A program made the translations under genes and the position numbers. A stretch of DNA of 64,000 bases, taken from the NCBI GenBank assembly GCA_002812745.2, contig NCSJ02000009.1, forward strand, positions 1 through 64,000, given 5' to 3'. The DNA is from Scytalidium lignicola (Eukaryota > Ascomycota > Leotiomycetes). Shown piece after piece: positions 37,406 to 48,441 of the stretch (position 1 is the stretch's first letter; every line of letters starts with the position of its first letter). Under the pieces are notes generated by a model. That model was not told the origin of the DNA. It saw only the letters and a list, made by a program, of their open reading frames with translations, and did no database searches.

Positions 37406-38005
37406 ATGTCTGTCCTCGAAGTCTGCCAACTTACACTTAAAGATGGGCTGTCTATGACAGACCCCACACTGCTGAGCAACTTGCGTGAAGTGCGCTCAAT
37501 TCTGAAGACTAACTCTCGATTTTACCAAGACCTTTCAGAGCCTTCACACTTATATATCTTCGGTATCTGGCCCACCTTAGCTGCACACGATGAATTCCTA
37601 GAGTCGCCTAGGAAAAATGAGATTTTAGGTAAACAGGCGGACCAAACTAACTTCGGATGGATCCTGCATTTAAACTGGCCAAAGGAAGGAATAGAGGCGC
37701 TGCCACTTGATGCACCAGTTCTGGCTATTGAGAGGTTTTGGTTTGGCAGTGGTGTGGGAGGTGAGAAAGTCGGCAATGAGAAGGGACTTGAATTAGTAGG
37801 GCATAAGAAAGGGGCGTTCGGAAACGAAATAAAGTACAGACATGAAAGCTCATGGCGGTGTCATGAGGAGATCAAGGAACAGAATGAGTTTATGATTTTC
37901 TGGGGATGGGATAGCGTCAAAGAGCATGAGGCATTCTTGAGAAAGGAGAAGAGTGACGGTGACTATGTGAAGGCAAACGTCGTTCGACTACGAAATATTG
38001 AGTAA
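37406..38005 (+). CDS. small protein with two dimeric alpha/beta-barrel (ABM-like) repeats
   Basis: A single exon encodes 199 residues. I do not recognise a named family, but the pattern resembles fungal dimeric alpha/beta-barrel proteins of the ABM/DABB kind. Two copies of a similar motif occur: YIFGIWPTLAAHDEFLESP at about residues 50-68 and MIFWGWDSVKEHEAFLR at about 167-183, each a strand, a Trp and an Ala/Glu-His-x-x-Phe-Leu helix. The region between has a Gly-rich loop. There is no signal peptide or membrane helix, so it is probably cytosolic. Some members of this fold are monooxygenases or cyclases in metabolite clusters; here function is not shown. The nearest upstream gene is the MFS transporter, 855 bp away. 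Confidence 0.72.
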   Translation: MSVLEVCQLTLKDGLSMTDPTLLSNLREVRSILKTNSRFYQDLSEPSHLYIFGIWPTLAAHDEFLESPRKNEILGKQADQTNFGWILHLNWPKEGIEALPLDAPVLAIERFWFGSGVGGEKVGNEKGLELVGHKKGAFGNEIKYRHESSWRCHEEIKEQNEFMIFWGWDSVKEHEAFLRKEKSDGDYVKANVVRLRNIE

Positions 38006-39599
38006 TGATGTAATCTTAATCCAGGCGCCAGGGTAACCTGACTACGCATTTCTTGTTCTTATCAGCAAATACGATCCTAGTATTGCCAAATCCTTCTAGG
38101 TTTGGAGTCTGCAGTATAAAAGCCGTATAATGTTAAAGAGTTTTGTGGAGGAGTCTGGAACTGTGGACGCACGTATATCTGCTAGAATGAGGCGGAATCC
38201 CAAACTGGGAAATATATTGATGGTCATCTTCCCGCTCTCAATCATTACACCATACGATACGTATGATTCAGTATTCCGTCTCTTATTAGAATTTCTTTGG
38301 CTTATTGTCTCGTGCTTTTCGTAATCTGCTTGGGGACATATGGGATATTAATATTAAGCTGATTACCGTTATGAGTCCAAACAGTAACTTTTCCTACCCT
38401 TTGTCCTTCTGCATTATGAAATCTTGGCATTCGAGGTCGAATCGGAAATTCGCCACTCTGAATAAAGTCGATCATAGTGAATCTAATAAGGGTTAAATCT
38501 AAATTTCCGATTTAGTTTTGACTCTGATTTGATACTCCAAGTACTACGTACATATGAAGATGAAATTTAAAGATTAATGTCTAGTTTGTGGTTCTAGGCT
38601 TCATAGTTAACCAATCAAGCTCATAGCTACTATTTCATTTACAGCATCACAGTAGATAGCAATACAGAACAAAAACTAACTGCTTAGATATCCGGTATAA
38701 CTTGTATGTGTGATTAAATCCGTATCTATTGCAAATGTGTGTAATAGCAAACTAAGGTTATAGCTAGTAGCCTAGATTTTCTTGAAACTTGAATTGCTCT
38801 CCCAAGACCTCCCATAGAGGTCTTTCCCTAATTCATTCATGACCCGTAGTGTCACTCATATCTTAAATCGGAATTGCGTTGGTTGTTAATGAAGCTGATT
38901 TTGTTGCTGGATGCCTTTTGCGATGCTTGGATGTTACATGTTACTAAGTTTCCCTTAATGCGCCTTTGAGCTTGAAGCTTGGATTGATGATGTAAGAGAA
39001 TCAAATATCTGGACGGGTAAGAGTCGTCAATTGCTTTCCTCGAGCAATAGGAGCTGCCTCCAACCCGCTTTTGATGACGTGATCAGGATCACTTCCCCAG
39101 AGAAGAGAAAGAAGTGATGCAATCGGTTCCAAGCTTTCGAGCCGACTGTGATCTAAAGCTCTTGAGGTAACTCTTCCTCCTCCTCTGGTGGCGGGGGATC
39201 GCAGTCAATGGGTTTTGGCGTGATTCCAAGCATGATGAAGTGGAGCGAGGTTGGTTTCATCACATTCCAAGCGCAGCGAAAGAAGGGTATTGAAATTTTA
39301 TCCCTAGCCCATGGTGCATGGTGGGACTTGCATCTTTTATGTTTTATTTTGGAGAAATCCCGGATATTCTGTTTGTAATTCGGTTGCATCAACGTGATGT
39401 CAAGATCGTCATCGAGCTGAGATGACGAAGATGAACGGATATCAGGTGAGATCAACAGGAAACAGATGGTTATATAAATGATCCTTTGAACATCAAATAT
39501 CCAATATCTTATAATCGAAATATAAGTCTAAATCTCATTCTGATAAATAAAATACACTTATTAGATTTTCATTTTCTATAAAAAAGAACTTCAATCAAG
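38006..39599. other. A+T-rich intergenic DNA
   Basis: Mostly A+T-rich sequence with stops in all frames; short frames at 38130-38500 and 39153-39455 (minus) have no family character. The right end should carry the CON-10-like promoter. Confidence 0.5.
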
Positions 39600-39902
39600 A
39601 TGTCTTCCCAGAATAATAACCCCGGAAACTTTGCCAACCGATCCCACGAAGATGTCCAGAACATTGCGCGTAAGGGTGGACAATCAAGCCACTCTGGAGG
39701 ATTTGCCAGTATGGATGCCGACAAGCAGGTAAGTGGTTTGGCTTATACAATGATAGCTGGACCAAGCAGTTACTAACGCCTGGTACTTAAGCATGATATC
39801 GCTTCTAAGGGGAGACAACACTCCGGTGGGCAGTTCGAGAAGGGTAGTGAGAGGGCAAAAGAAGCCGGCCATAAGGGTGGAGAAGCTCGTTGGAATGAAT
39901 AA
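39600..39902 (+). CDS. con-10: CON-10-like conidiation/stress protein (KGG repeat)
   Basis: Small hydrophilic protein of the conidiation-specific CON-10 family, linked in Neurospora and Aspergillus to spore formation and desiccation or light response. Two exons (39600-39728 and 39792-39902) join in phase 0 to give 79 residues. Three Lys/Arg-Gly-Gly/Gln-type repeats are visible: IARKGGQSSHSGGFAS, ASKGRQHSGGQFEKGS and AGHKGGEARWNE. The first exon starts MSSQNNNPGNFANR, a usual CON-10 opening with Asn/Pro/Gly. The whole protein is predicted disordered. Both splice sites are canonical (GTAAGT; TTAAG). It stands alone in A+T-rich DNA. Confidence 0.85.
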
Positions 39903-41480
39903 TGAAAGATTATCGTTCTAAAGAAAATACAAATAGATATCTGTAACGAATAATAGTCAGATTTCTTGATTCTTAATGTGTTTATGAATACTATATTGTG
40001 TTGGGTGAAGTAGCGATTGCTACTATCTTTGCCATATAAATGCTTCTGGTGCTGCCAAATTTAGCAAAAGTAGCTATTGTAGCTGGTAATTCCTTTCTGT
40101 TGCGAATCTAAACCTCAAAATCATTACTATAATTCTCGGCATAAAACTAGATCTTTGTGGAGCCGGTTTCTCTACGGATTTTAAAGTCGACATTTCACAC
40201 CAGTCCTCGACCTTTTTGCCCTCAGAGGCTCGGCGGTATAGTAACACAAATTACATAGTTTCGATGCATATCTCAACCAAAAAGTCTTCACTACTGATCT
40301 CAGCATCATGAAGAATATGAATGACAGGATTTCAATGCAAATTTTGTGGCCACTCCTAGTAATCTCATTGTACAGTGCTGCCAATCATGTTTGCCTTGAG
40401 GAGTGATTATATCCATCATAGTATTCCTGTGAACCAGCTTCATTAAGTTGTTTAGGAATAGGCGCAGCCTTAATGTTGTTGGATCTGGCTTCATTGCTAA
40501 ATGAGAGATCTAGGAGGTTCGGGAGTAAATCTTCACGATTTGCTGTGGAAGGGAGCGTACAAGCACGATTTAATTAACCCATACAGAGCAATCTCGGGTG
40601 ATGACTCGGATGATAATAACAACACTAGAGATATCATGAGTATGGACAGACAGTGACAATATNAAAAAAATGAAGAATATATAATAACCTTGTAAAAATA
40701 TTTACTTTTATTATATTATAGCTAGCATAATACAAATCAAAATTGCCTAAGCCTCAACTTAAGACTTCAGGACGGTCCCTAAGTCTTATGCATATTAAGC
40801 GTTAATTATAATAAGATAATTCTTACTTACCTTGTCTTATAAGTAATTGTATTCTTGCTAGCCTTATAGTGTAAAAACTGATAAATTTGATATTAATTTA
40901 GACAAGTTAGCTTCTGATAGTAGAAGTGAGGGTAGTACTAATCTTAGTATACACAATAATATGATTAGTCTAAGATAGTTGACAATTGATAGCCTTGATC
41001 TATTAGTAGTACTTTAAAGCTAGACGAGTAAGCAAGCTTTTGCTCATCCTTTTCCTGAAAACAAAATTGTCCGAGTACATTAAAATTCTCATCCTAAATC
41101 ATACTCTTATAACAACCTTTAAAAAAATATCACTTCTATTTCCTCAATAGCTGAAATGTACAATTTCGTAATGTGATTTGCTTTCTTACAAAGCTTTATC
41201 AGATGTATCAAAACTAAGTGCTTATTCAGTTCTTATATGTAAATTATTAGACTCGTCAATCAACTTCCAGGTTTGAAATATCAAGCGTTACTTTAGAAAG
41301 TTTCTTTATTATTTTATTATAACAAAAGAGCATTTTATTTAACTAGTTGCACTATGGTTTATACAAATTCAGACTAGTAGGACAGTCAGTGATTCCATGT
41401 ACATTGTCACTTGATGCATTATTAGGAATTCTTTTTTCTGGTTTAGTTGGCCGGTCAAGCCAGGCCATCTTAATGTATTA
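39903..41480. other. A+T-rich, probably RIP-worn DNA
   Basis: Strongly A+T-rich with many TA dinucleotides and stops in every frame, above all at 40660-41350. One N at 40663. No gene supported. Confidence 0.5.
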
Positions 41481-42524
41481 CTAATTTGCAGCAAGTTCCA
41501 ATACTGGAAACCCCCATACTGTGGGTGCTAGTTCTAAGAAGTCGTAGTGGATCTGCAAACTCCTTTTGTCTGCTTGGTCCATTCTCTTAGTCCCATGTAC
41601 TAATTTTGTATTTAAAAATGCCGTATTCAGTCCACGCCATTCTTCTGCATTTTCCCGCGTGCCTTTACCATTGTATATGGCTTTCGAGCAAATGGAATTA
41701 TCAATTCCAGAAAATAAATAGCAAGAACACATTTTCAAATCCCATTTTATCATTCCATTAAAACCGTTGCCTTGTTCATCGAAATCTCTATTTTATTAGT
41801 TAACAATTAAGAACGATTTGAATTTCTTAGTAAATCTTAGTCATACCTGAAGTACATCAGAAAGTTATCTTTTTTTAGCAATTGGTTGTAACAAATCTCC
41901 ATTGCTATGGACCAGTTTTGTACTGGTTGGAATAAATTGCACTATAATATTAAAATTAGCCATGTAATATTATTGAAATCAACATTCTTCACTTACCGAT
42001 TCGAGTGTTTGGTCTGAAAACCCCTCTGCTCCTAAACATGATTCATCTATGGTCACCACTTTCTTCTTGCTTGAGCAAATTAATAGACGACCATCCCATG
42101 CTAATCTGTGGAAGCCATTGTTCCCAATTGTGAATTCTTGGTGCGATCTCCCGGACTCTTGGATAACCTTGAACGTAAAAGCAGTGCATAGACCGGCACA
42201 GCTTTCATACGCATTTTGCATACGTATTTCATTCTCAGGGATTTTTGAGAGACCAAGTTGATTCAGTTTTCTCCCTGAATCTTTCAATTGAACGGTATGT
42301 AAAAAATCTAACATGCTGTAATGATTCGCTTCTAAGATGTCTGCGAGCATCCCTAGGCTGCTGTATGCTGTATTGGCCCATACTTTGCGATAAGCTGAGG
42401 ACATCGTCAGGAAATTTTCTGGTAAAGAAGTCATTTTTCTAATTCTTAGAGCGTTAGGATAAACTCTTGTAATCGAGTTGTAGTCATGTCGTCGAATGTT
42501 TTCGGTATTGTCAAGCTGTGTCAT
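41481..42524 (-). CDS. unrecognised 309-residue protein, three exons
   Basis: I do not recognise a family. Three exons (41997-42524, 41847-41941, 41481-41787) with canonical GT-AG introns of 55 and 59 nt keep frame to a stop, which is good evidence for a real gene. The start is the first ATG in an open frame that continues a little upstream without another ATG, so an extra 5' exon is possible. The protein looks globular and soluble, with mixed polarity and many Cys and Asn residues. Notable segments are FRDFDEQGNGFNGMIKWDL, which has an Asp/Gly-rich loop like a single EF-hand but lacks the full ligand pattern, and HYDFLELAPTVWGFPVLEL at the end. It sits between stretches of A+T-rich DNA, suggesting a lineage-restricted accessory gene. 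Confidence 0.62.
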
Positions 42525-42759
42525 TTTAGGAAAGAACTCTGCAGTTCCCGCATTATCAGTCAAACATTAAACATGAGAGTTTGAGAGCCGTCAGTGAGCA
42601 AAATCAAGGTTTTTACATCTATTTGAATATAAAATAATATTAAATATTTATAAGGGGATACACAGGTTTAAAAACAGTAATCATAACAGATAAATAACAC
42701 TTGGAATTCGGTTTGAATAAAAATCAAACCCACAGATTAACAACAGGTTCAGTTGAACT

Positions 42760-43316
42760 TTATTGTACATTAGATTTATATCTCTTATCCATTTGCTCTA
42801 TCTTCTCCTTCTCTTCTGGCCATTTGCGGTAAAAAGATTCCCGCCGCTCCTTGAGATACTTAGGCAGGTCAAAATCAGCAGGCCACTTTAACGATTCGTC
42901 ATCTTCGTCTTCATCTCCATCTCCACGTTCATATTCATCAATAAAACCGTTATCATTTGAAACTACACTAGGAGGTTCTATATCAAGTAAGCTGAAAGAA
43001 TAATAAAATAGATGTTACATGTTGTTTTTTTACCTGTCGAGCCATATGCCAATAAATGCAATTCTTCTATAGTCCTCTGCTTCTGTAACTGCTCTGAACC
43101 CGACATATTCGTATTAGAGTTTTGAGGAGCGGAACTTGGAGGAGCAGAGCTTTGAGATGACGGCGGTGGTTGCATCGTATCTGGCTGCTTGTTCTTGGAA
43201 GGCGATTTTCTAGGTGATTTTCGTGGGCTACGAATCGGCGTTGAATTCGGAATTTTCCTATCTCGTAACGAATATCTCAAAGCCCGAGGTGGCGTCGCTG
43301 GTGATTCTGATTCCAT
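42760..43316 (-). CDS. small basic protein with SPRK repeats, probably nuclear
   Basis: Two exons (43034-43316 and 42760-42977) join in phase 1 to give 166 residues. No named family recognised. The first third is basic and carries three tandem SPRK/SPSK-type units (RSPRKSPRKSPSK, about residues 29-41), like the S/T-P-K/R motifs that bind the DNA minor groove in histone tails and some chromatin proteins. A Pro/Ser/Gln-rich linker follows. The second exon gives an acidic run (GDGDEDEDDES) and a charged C-terminal helix (DLPKYLKERRESFYRKWPEE). The composition suggests a mostly disordered chromatin-associated protein. Acceptor choice matters: TTTCAG at the nearer site breaks frame, TATAG at 42978 keeps it. 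Confidence 0.68.
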
Positions 43317-44399
43317 TTGCAGTATAAGATTGAACGCCGATGAATTGGAAAAAGATGTTGCTGCGAAGCTTTAAATGTAGGTTACGGATATGAATCAGAC
43401 GGAAAGCAAATCCGCTAGACGTCATTTGCCCGTAGAACTGAGGTACTAACCGGTTGCATTACAAGTGCATCACGTGCAACCACTATTGAGATGGAATGAA
43501 CAATTGGGAACAAATAATTATCTCATATCGCTATAGTACAAATTTGAGCATTGCTATCAGAAATGGGAACTATGAAAACTTGATGAAGATCCATGGTATT
43601 ACAATGCTCTTGGCCATTTACAGTGTCTTTTAACTATTACGACATCAAATACATTTTCTGCTCTCCTGGTGTTTCCATAGCCTATTATTACCCTTATGAA
43701 GATTTGTTTATATATATCCCTNTTTTTTTATAGTTCAATTAATATTATATAATAATTCATTGTCTATGGAAGGTTTTCTTTTTGTTATTGTGATTTAGAA
43801 ATGGCATTAGGATAATTTTCTGTGGTGGGCTTACCTTTTACAGAATGAACATTATCATCAAAACTTGACGAGTTTGATAAAAGAACGTTGGTTAAATATA
43901 ATTAACTGAAACACAGGAAAAATCATATAATGAGTTGCTCAGGATGCTCTGGGAGATGTTCAGAGCTGCTCCAGGGCTTGCTCGGGCTACTTATGTCACG
44001 GCTCGTACGTCTACAATTATTAGGGCACGAAGTAAAGTGATTCTGTACTAAAGAAAAAAGCTATTTTACAAGAGTGCAAGACGGTCTTAATAGTCTGGTT
44101 TGGATTCAGACCAAGAATTTTGTAGTTTTAAAATCCAGGATTTTACGCCAAGTTTTGGTGAGAATTATTAAAATTCAGGCTAAAACGGTCCGGTCAAGGA
44201 CTAACTGTAATAAACGGTCCACGGTCCTAAAACCCTGAGACTGAACTGTATTTTTATAATCCCGTCTAGACTGGACTCTACGGTCCTAAATTGGAGATTG
44301 TAGACCGAAATTTACGGTTTGGTCTGGTCAGGACGGCGGTCCGTTGCAACGGTTACGTTAGTCTAGTCACGAAAGACGTGCTATGCTCTGCGAGGACTT
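43317..44399. other. A+T-rich intergenic DNA with ACGGTCC-type repeats
   Basis: Contains one N at 43722 and, at about 44180-44350, several imperfect copies of an ACGGTCC motif. No gene supported. Confidence 0.5.
44180..44350. repeat. cluster of degenerate ACGGTCC motifs
   Basis: Copies or near-copies lie at about 44185, 44214, 44221, 44280, 44318 (degenerate) and 44335, several followed by TAAA or preceded by AAA. A further copy (GGACGGTCCC) is near 40770. Spacing is irregular, so this is not a simple tandem array. Confidence 0.5.
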
Positions 44400-44660
44400 C
44401 TATCTCCTCTGAAACAATAACCAAAGCTCCACGATACACGTCATAACCGTCAACAAAAGCATCCCTGCAAAGAAAAGCGTTCGCCAGGAAGACGGATCTT
44501 GAAAAATTGAGAGGACGCATTTTACGAAAGGGGGGTGTGCTTCATCTCTCATCTCGTTCTCAAACGTCAATAGTGGATTTGAAATAGAGGCCAGCGCGCG
44601 AACTAACAATGGAGCATATAGAAGTAGTAAGTAGATAGAGGAATAGCTTAAGTGTTGCAT
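44400..44660 (-). CDS. possible 86-residue membrane protein
   Basis: A single open frame with an ATG start. The N-terminus (YLLLLYAPLLVRALASI) could be a signal peptide or membrane helix, and a second strongly hydrophobic helix lies at about residues 60-82 (TLFFAGMLLLTVMTCIVELW). Between them is a polar, acidic loop. No family recognised. In A+T-rich DNA an 86-codon frame can arise by chance, so the call rests on the well-formed helices alone. Confidence 0.3.
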   Translation of the reverse strand: MQHLSYSSIYLLLLYAPLLVRALASISNPLLTFENEMRDEAHPPFVKCVLSIFQDPSSWRTLFFAGMLLLTVMTCIVELWLLFQRR

Positions 44661-44929
44661 GGATTTAAGTTCCCCCCTAAGGTTAGCACGGCAAAAAGAG
44701 CTCCGTTAAGTCCGGAACGTAAGTACATGCAGTGAGCCATAGAGTATCATATCTTAGGAGAAGCACCCCCAGTCGTGGCTCTAATATAGTACTGTACTGT
44801 GATCGACAGCTTTACTTATAGTACACCATCCAATTTGGCTAAAGCACCTAGCAGAAGCTACAATAGCTGAAACATGAAAACGCGATTTCCAGTTCTAGTT
44901 TTTCTATTGTAAAAATAGAGCCTTTACGT

Positions 44930-45858
44930 TCATGAGTCTCTGTCTTTATTCGAATCAACTTGAAGAAAATAATTTGCAAATTCAATTAAGACCTCAGCCA
45001 TTTCCTCTGGCATGTCAAGAAATGGCGAATGTGAAGTTGGCAGTGACTTATTAGACACGAAGTTTCCTGTCTGAACGAAACGTTGTTGGAGCTGCAATGG
45101 GAGCATTTGATCATCTGCACATACTAAGTACGCACATCTGCCCTCCCAGGCAGCCTCCGCCCATGGTGCGAATGCCGCATTCGATGTTATGGAAGCTAGG
45201 GATTGTGGGAGAATCTTCTGCGCCCATTTTTTGGCTTCCTCGGCAGGAAGTTTATTGTAGAATTGACGGATGGAATCATCGATACTGTTGGGTATTATCA
45301 CGCCTCTCTCCGTCTGTAGATATGTTAGGAATTGGTTGAGTGGGCAAAAGATCAAGCCACAAATTCAAGGGGAGCATAATTTCACTTACATCAATAGTCA
45401 TCCAACGAGATAAATCCACTTCATGTTTCTCAAAGACTTCTACAACACTTGACCCAACCGGCACACAAAGGCCGCTTATATATACGATCCCGAGAACCCC
45501 GCCTTTCAAGCCTTTCTGTTGCCGTTCTGGTACAGTGAGTCCTTGAGCAGCCCCAGCAGCAGAAACACCAGCGTAGGAATGTGCACCAATCACCAAGTAC
45601 TTTCCACTGTCAACCAAAGGTAAGATGATTTCGTCTCGAATGAATGCCACATCGGTGGCCACATCGGCGGTACCGTTAAGACTTGGTGAACTGCTGTCCT
45701 GTCAGCCATCTATTAAAGCTGATCAGGAACCGGGGGCTTTGCTTCGCAGATATCACGCAAGGATAGGACTTCTCCTCGAGGACAGCCTTCAAGGATGCAA
45801 ATCCTTCACCGGTATGGAGCGCTCCAGGGCAGAAGAGAAATGTTAGCTTCTCGGACAT
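44930..45858 (-). CDS. alpha/beta hydrolase (AB_hydrolase_6 type)
   Basis: Soluble hydrolase of about 264 residues. Three exons (45757-45858, 45390-45698, 44930-45313) join in frame. The first exon has the usual opening FLFCPGALHTGEGF, equivalent to the oxyanion HG/PG loop. The nucleophile elbow is GAHSYAG with Ser at about 75. A candidate acid is in CADDQMLP and the histidine in TSHSPFLDMPEE near the C-terminus. The first intron (58 nt) uses GTGATA as donor, weaker than others, and shortens the usual strand-loop region after SYPC; a slightly different junction is possible. The second intron is canonical. Substrate unknown; the family includes plant methylesterases and fungal lactone or ester hydrolases. 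Confidence 0.75.
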
Positions 45859-48441
45859 AATTCTATCAGCTAGACACGTTTGCAGGAGATAGGTGCAAGA
45901 GGAAGTGAGCTTGACTCCCGAGATTTTCAAAGACTAAGATGCTCTAAATGAAAATGCGAGGCCGATCAGCTCATAAACTTTCAAGATTTCACCTTTGTAG
46001 CCCCCCCGTACTTATCTACGAGCAAAAGCAGCCTTGAAACTTGCAGATCTGTTACTGCCGAGCTTGTACTAACGGGATTACACCTCTTATGAGGATATGA
46101 TCCATCGGCGCAAGGAATTAAACGAGGGGTTTTAGGGGACCTGTGCTGGATGACAAGGAGTGAAAAACTAGGGCCGGGAACGGGGCCGAGAAAACACTAC
46201 AGTACAGTGCTGTACCCTCAGACCCTCCCTAAAACGCATTAAGTGTAGAAATATCGCTGGGGCACGCTTACTCAAAATCCGAGGGGTTTACAACGGAGGG
46301 AAATTACTGATGGTTCTTCCGAGGTTCCGCAGAATAGTAACAATCGTCGAACTATCACATATATGAATTAGCTTGCAACACGAGTCTCATCACCTATCTA
46401 AATATAAAATTGTTCGAATTTGAGGTGTTGCAACTTTTGAATTGTGATTTTAACCNTTTTTTTGATGTACAATAATGTCAACTTTTTATAACAAATTAGT
46501 TCGCCTTGTAGCTGTAGCTGGTGGTTTTGCAGCAGGATAACTATATATGCTGTAGCTTCAAATTTAAATATAAAATATCGTAGAGAACAATTATTCCAGT
46601 ATAACTATTAGTAAAAAAGTTGAATTCAAGTTGAATCTATTCCTATTTTAAAAATAATTGGCTAAACCTTTTACAGTAGCTCTAGCTCGCTGTCAGGCGG
46701 AGCTACCCGTACTCTAATCCAACAAATATGGTCTGATACAGTGTTGCCAAGCCATTTGCCTTTCCTAATTTGGAAGCTCAACAGTAATTATAGTGTGCTT
46801 CAGGCTTTATGCTTCCTGTAAAGCCTGTAACGTATTGGGGCCTGTGCCGCTTTTGAGCAAATTGTTGCTTGACGAGGTTTGAGATCATGAGCGATGCGGA
46901 GCCCTCCGTTGATACGGGCGATGGAGTGACAGAAATGGGGAGAAAGAAGTTGGACCCAACTTTCGGGATTTGGGCAAGGGTACAGTATGAGGAGACAGGC
47001 ACCGTACCACCGTGCCAGAAAGCAGGCACACAGCATGGGAAAGCCCTAGCCCCGGGGGATAGCTTCTATCCCCCCTAAATACTTTGGTACAGGGCCAAAT
47101 AAACCATACTTTCCTGTGTGAGCTTATACCCTGGCTAATCATTTTTCTTATTGCTGATACTCGGATTTCTGCATTGTTATTGGTGAAGTGTATGGCTTCT
47201 GGGAGCCTTCTAAGGATACTGTAGAAAAATGTGGTTTATCGTATTTACTCATGGCTACCGGTATGGAGCTAGAAGTAAATGTAACGCCATACAGTGCAAA
47301 TTGTCAGCACTGAAAAGCAAATCATTCGTTAAATATGCCACCGGAAGCCGTGGTAAATACTGGTACGGTATTCGGTCCTGTACCAAAGTCCTTCCCCTCT
47401 CAGGGGTCAAAACTGGGATTATTGCTAGGATTCGACAAGGTTTCGCGAGCCTCTATAAGGACCGCAAAGACCATGTTGACCGTTTGGGTTATATTTTTGT
47501 GGAGATAATAATCGTCATACAAGGGTTTGAGCAAATGAGAGGGCATAAACAAGAATAAAACCCCTGCGAGGGGGGATACAGTACGTAAGTACAGTACAGT
47601 AGTAATTGAAACCACCAATTGGCGAAAATCAGAACCTTAATTGGATACTCACACTTTTGCCGCTTTTGTAATATCGTATTTACCGTACTCACGGCTTCCG
47701 GTAGGAGCTAAGGCCCCTGTTTTCCACTATGTGGCATATTTAGCGAATGATTTGCTTTTTAGTGCTGGCAATTTGCACCGTACAGCGTTACATTTACTTC
47801 TAGCTCCACACCGGTAGCCATGAGCAAATACACACGATACGGTACCGGTATTCTAGACCCGACACTGTACCTTTTGGACCCCTTTGAGACTTCATTGATA
47901 GTAAAAAGTTCCTTTATACCCAAATATATAGTGAAGGTATATATGTATATAGCGGATTAGCAAGACATTCTTCCGGAATGCGGTATAAAGAAGGATTCCA
48001 ATATAAGCAGAGATGACTATGAGGATTTAAAAGATCTTCCGACCGTTGGCCGGTATAAGTGAGTTTCCCCAATACCCGAGTTCGTACGAAGTGGTGATTA
48101 ACTGTACCTGCAGTAGGTATGTTGGCAGGTATGTTGGTGGTGGTGGAGATCTGCATTGATGATACGTGTTGAAGTTCCGGGGAGGAGAACTAATACAGGG
48201 GGGCGTTTACCAACAAAGATCGCTGTTGAACTTGAAAACGTATGAGGGCCCAGGCGAGTCAAGTGTGGACAAGGGGCCTACTTACTGTATTTGAAAAGAG
48301 CCCATTACCGCGTAAGTTCAAAATCGTATAGCAATCGTGAGCTTATTCCTTCAAAACTTTCCTGAGCCTCAACTTCTTGGGAAATGGCTTAACCCCTCTG
48401 TTCCATTTGCGAAATCGCGATATCAAACAAATAGCTACACC
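45859..48441. other. 2.6-kb gene-poor region with an inverted-repeat element
   Basis: A+T-rich with one N at 46456. An island of more balanced composition at about 46800-47090 has open frames on both strands but no family character. The inverted repeat at 47.2-47.85 kb is listed separately. No gene supported. Confidence 0.5.
47232..47852. repeat. imperfect inverted repeat, possible decayed foldback element
   Basis: The left arm (about 47232-47372) matches the reverse complement of the right arm (about 47680-47852). Shared blocks in order are CTCATGGCTACCGGT, GGAGCTAGAAGTAAATGTAACG, GTGCAAATTG, AAAGCAAATCATTCG and CCGGAAGCCGTG. Differences are mainly single transitions plus one extra block in the right arm of about 25 bases between the ATATGCCAC and CCGGAAGC blocks. 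The loop is about 310 bp and carries no transposase-like frame. Fits a nonautonomous element or an inverted duplication worn by mutation. Confidence 0.72.

Noticed and set aside
46800..47090. Balanced-composition island with open frames on both strands
   Set aside because: No family similarity, no splice sites that extend it, and no start context. Could be a gene scrap but cannot be supported.
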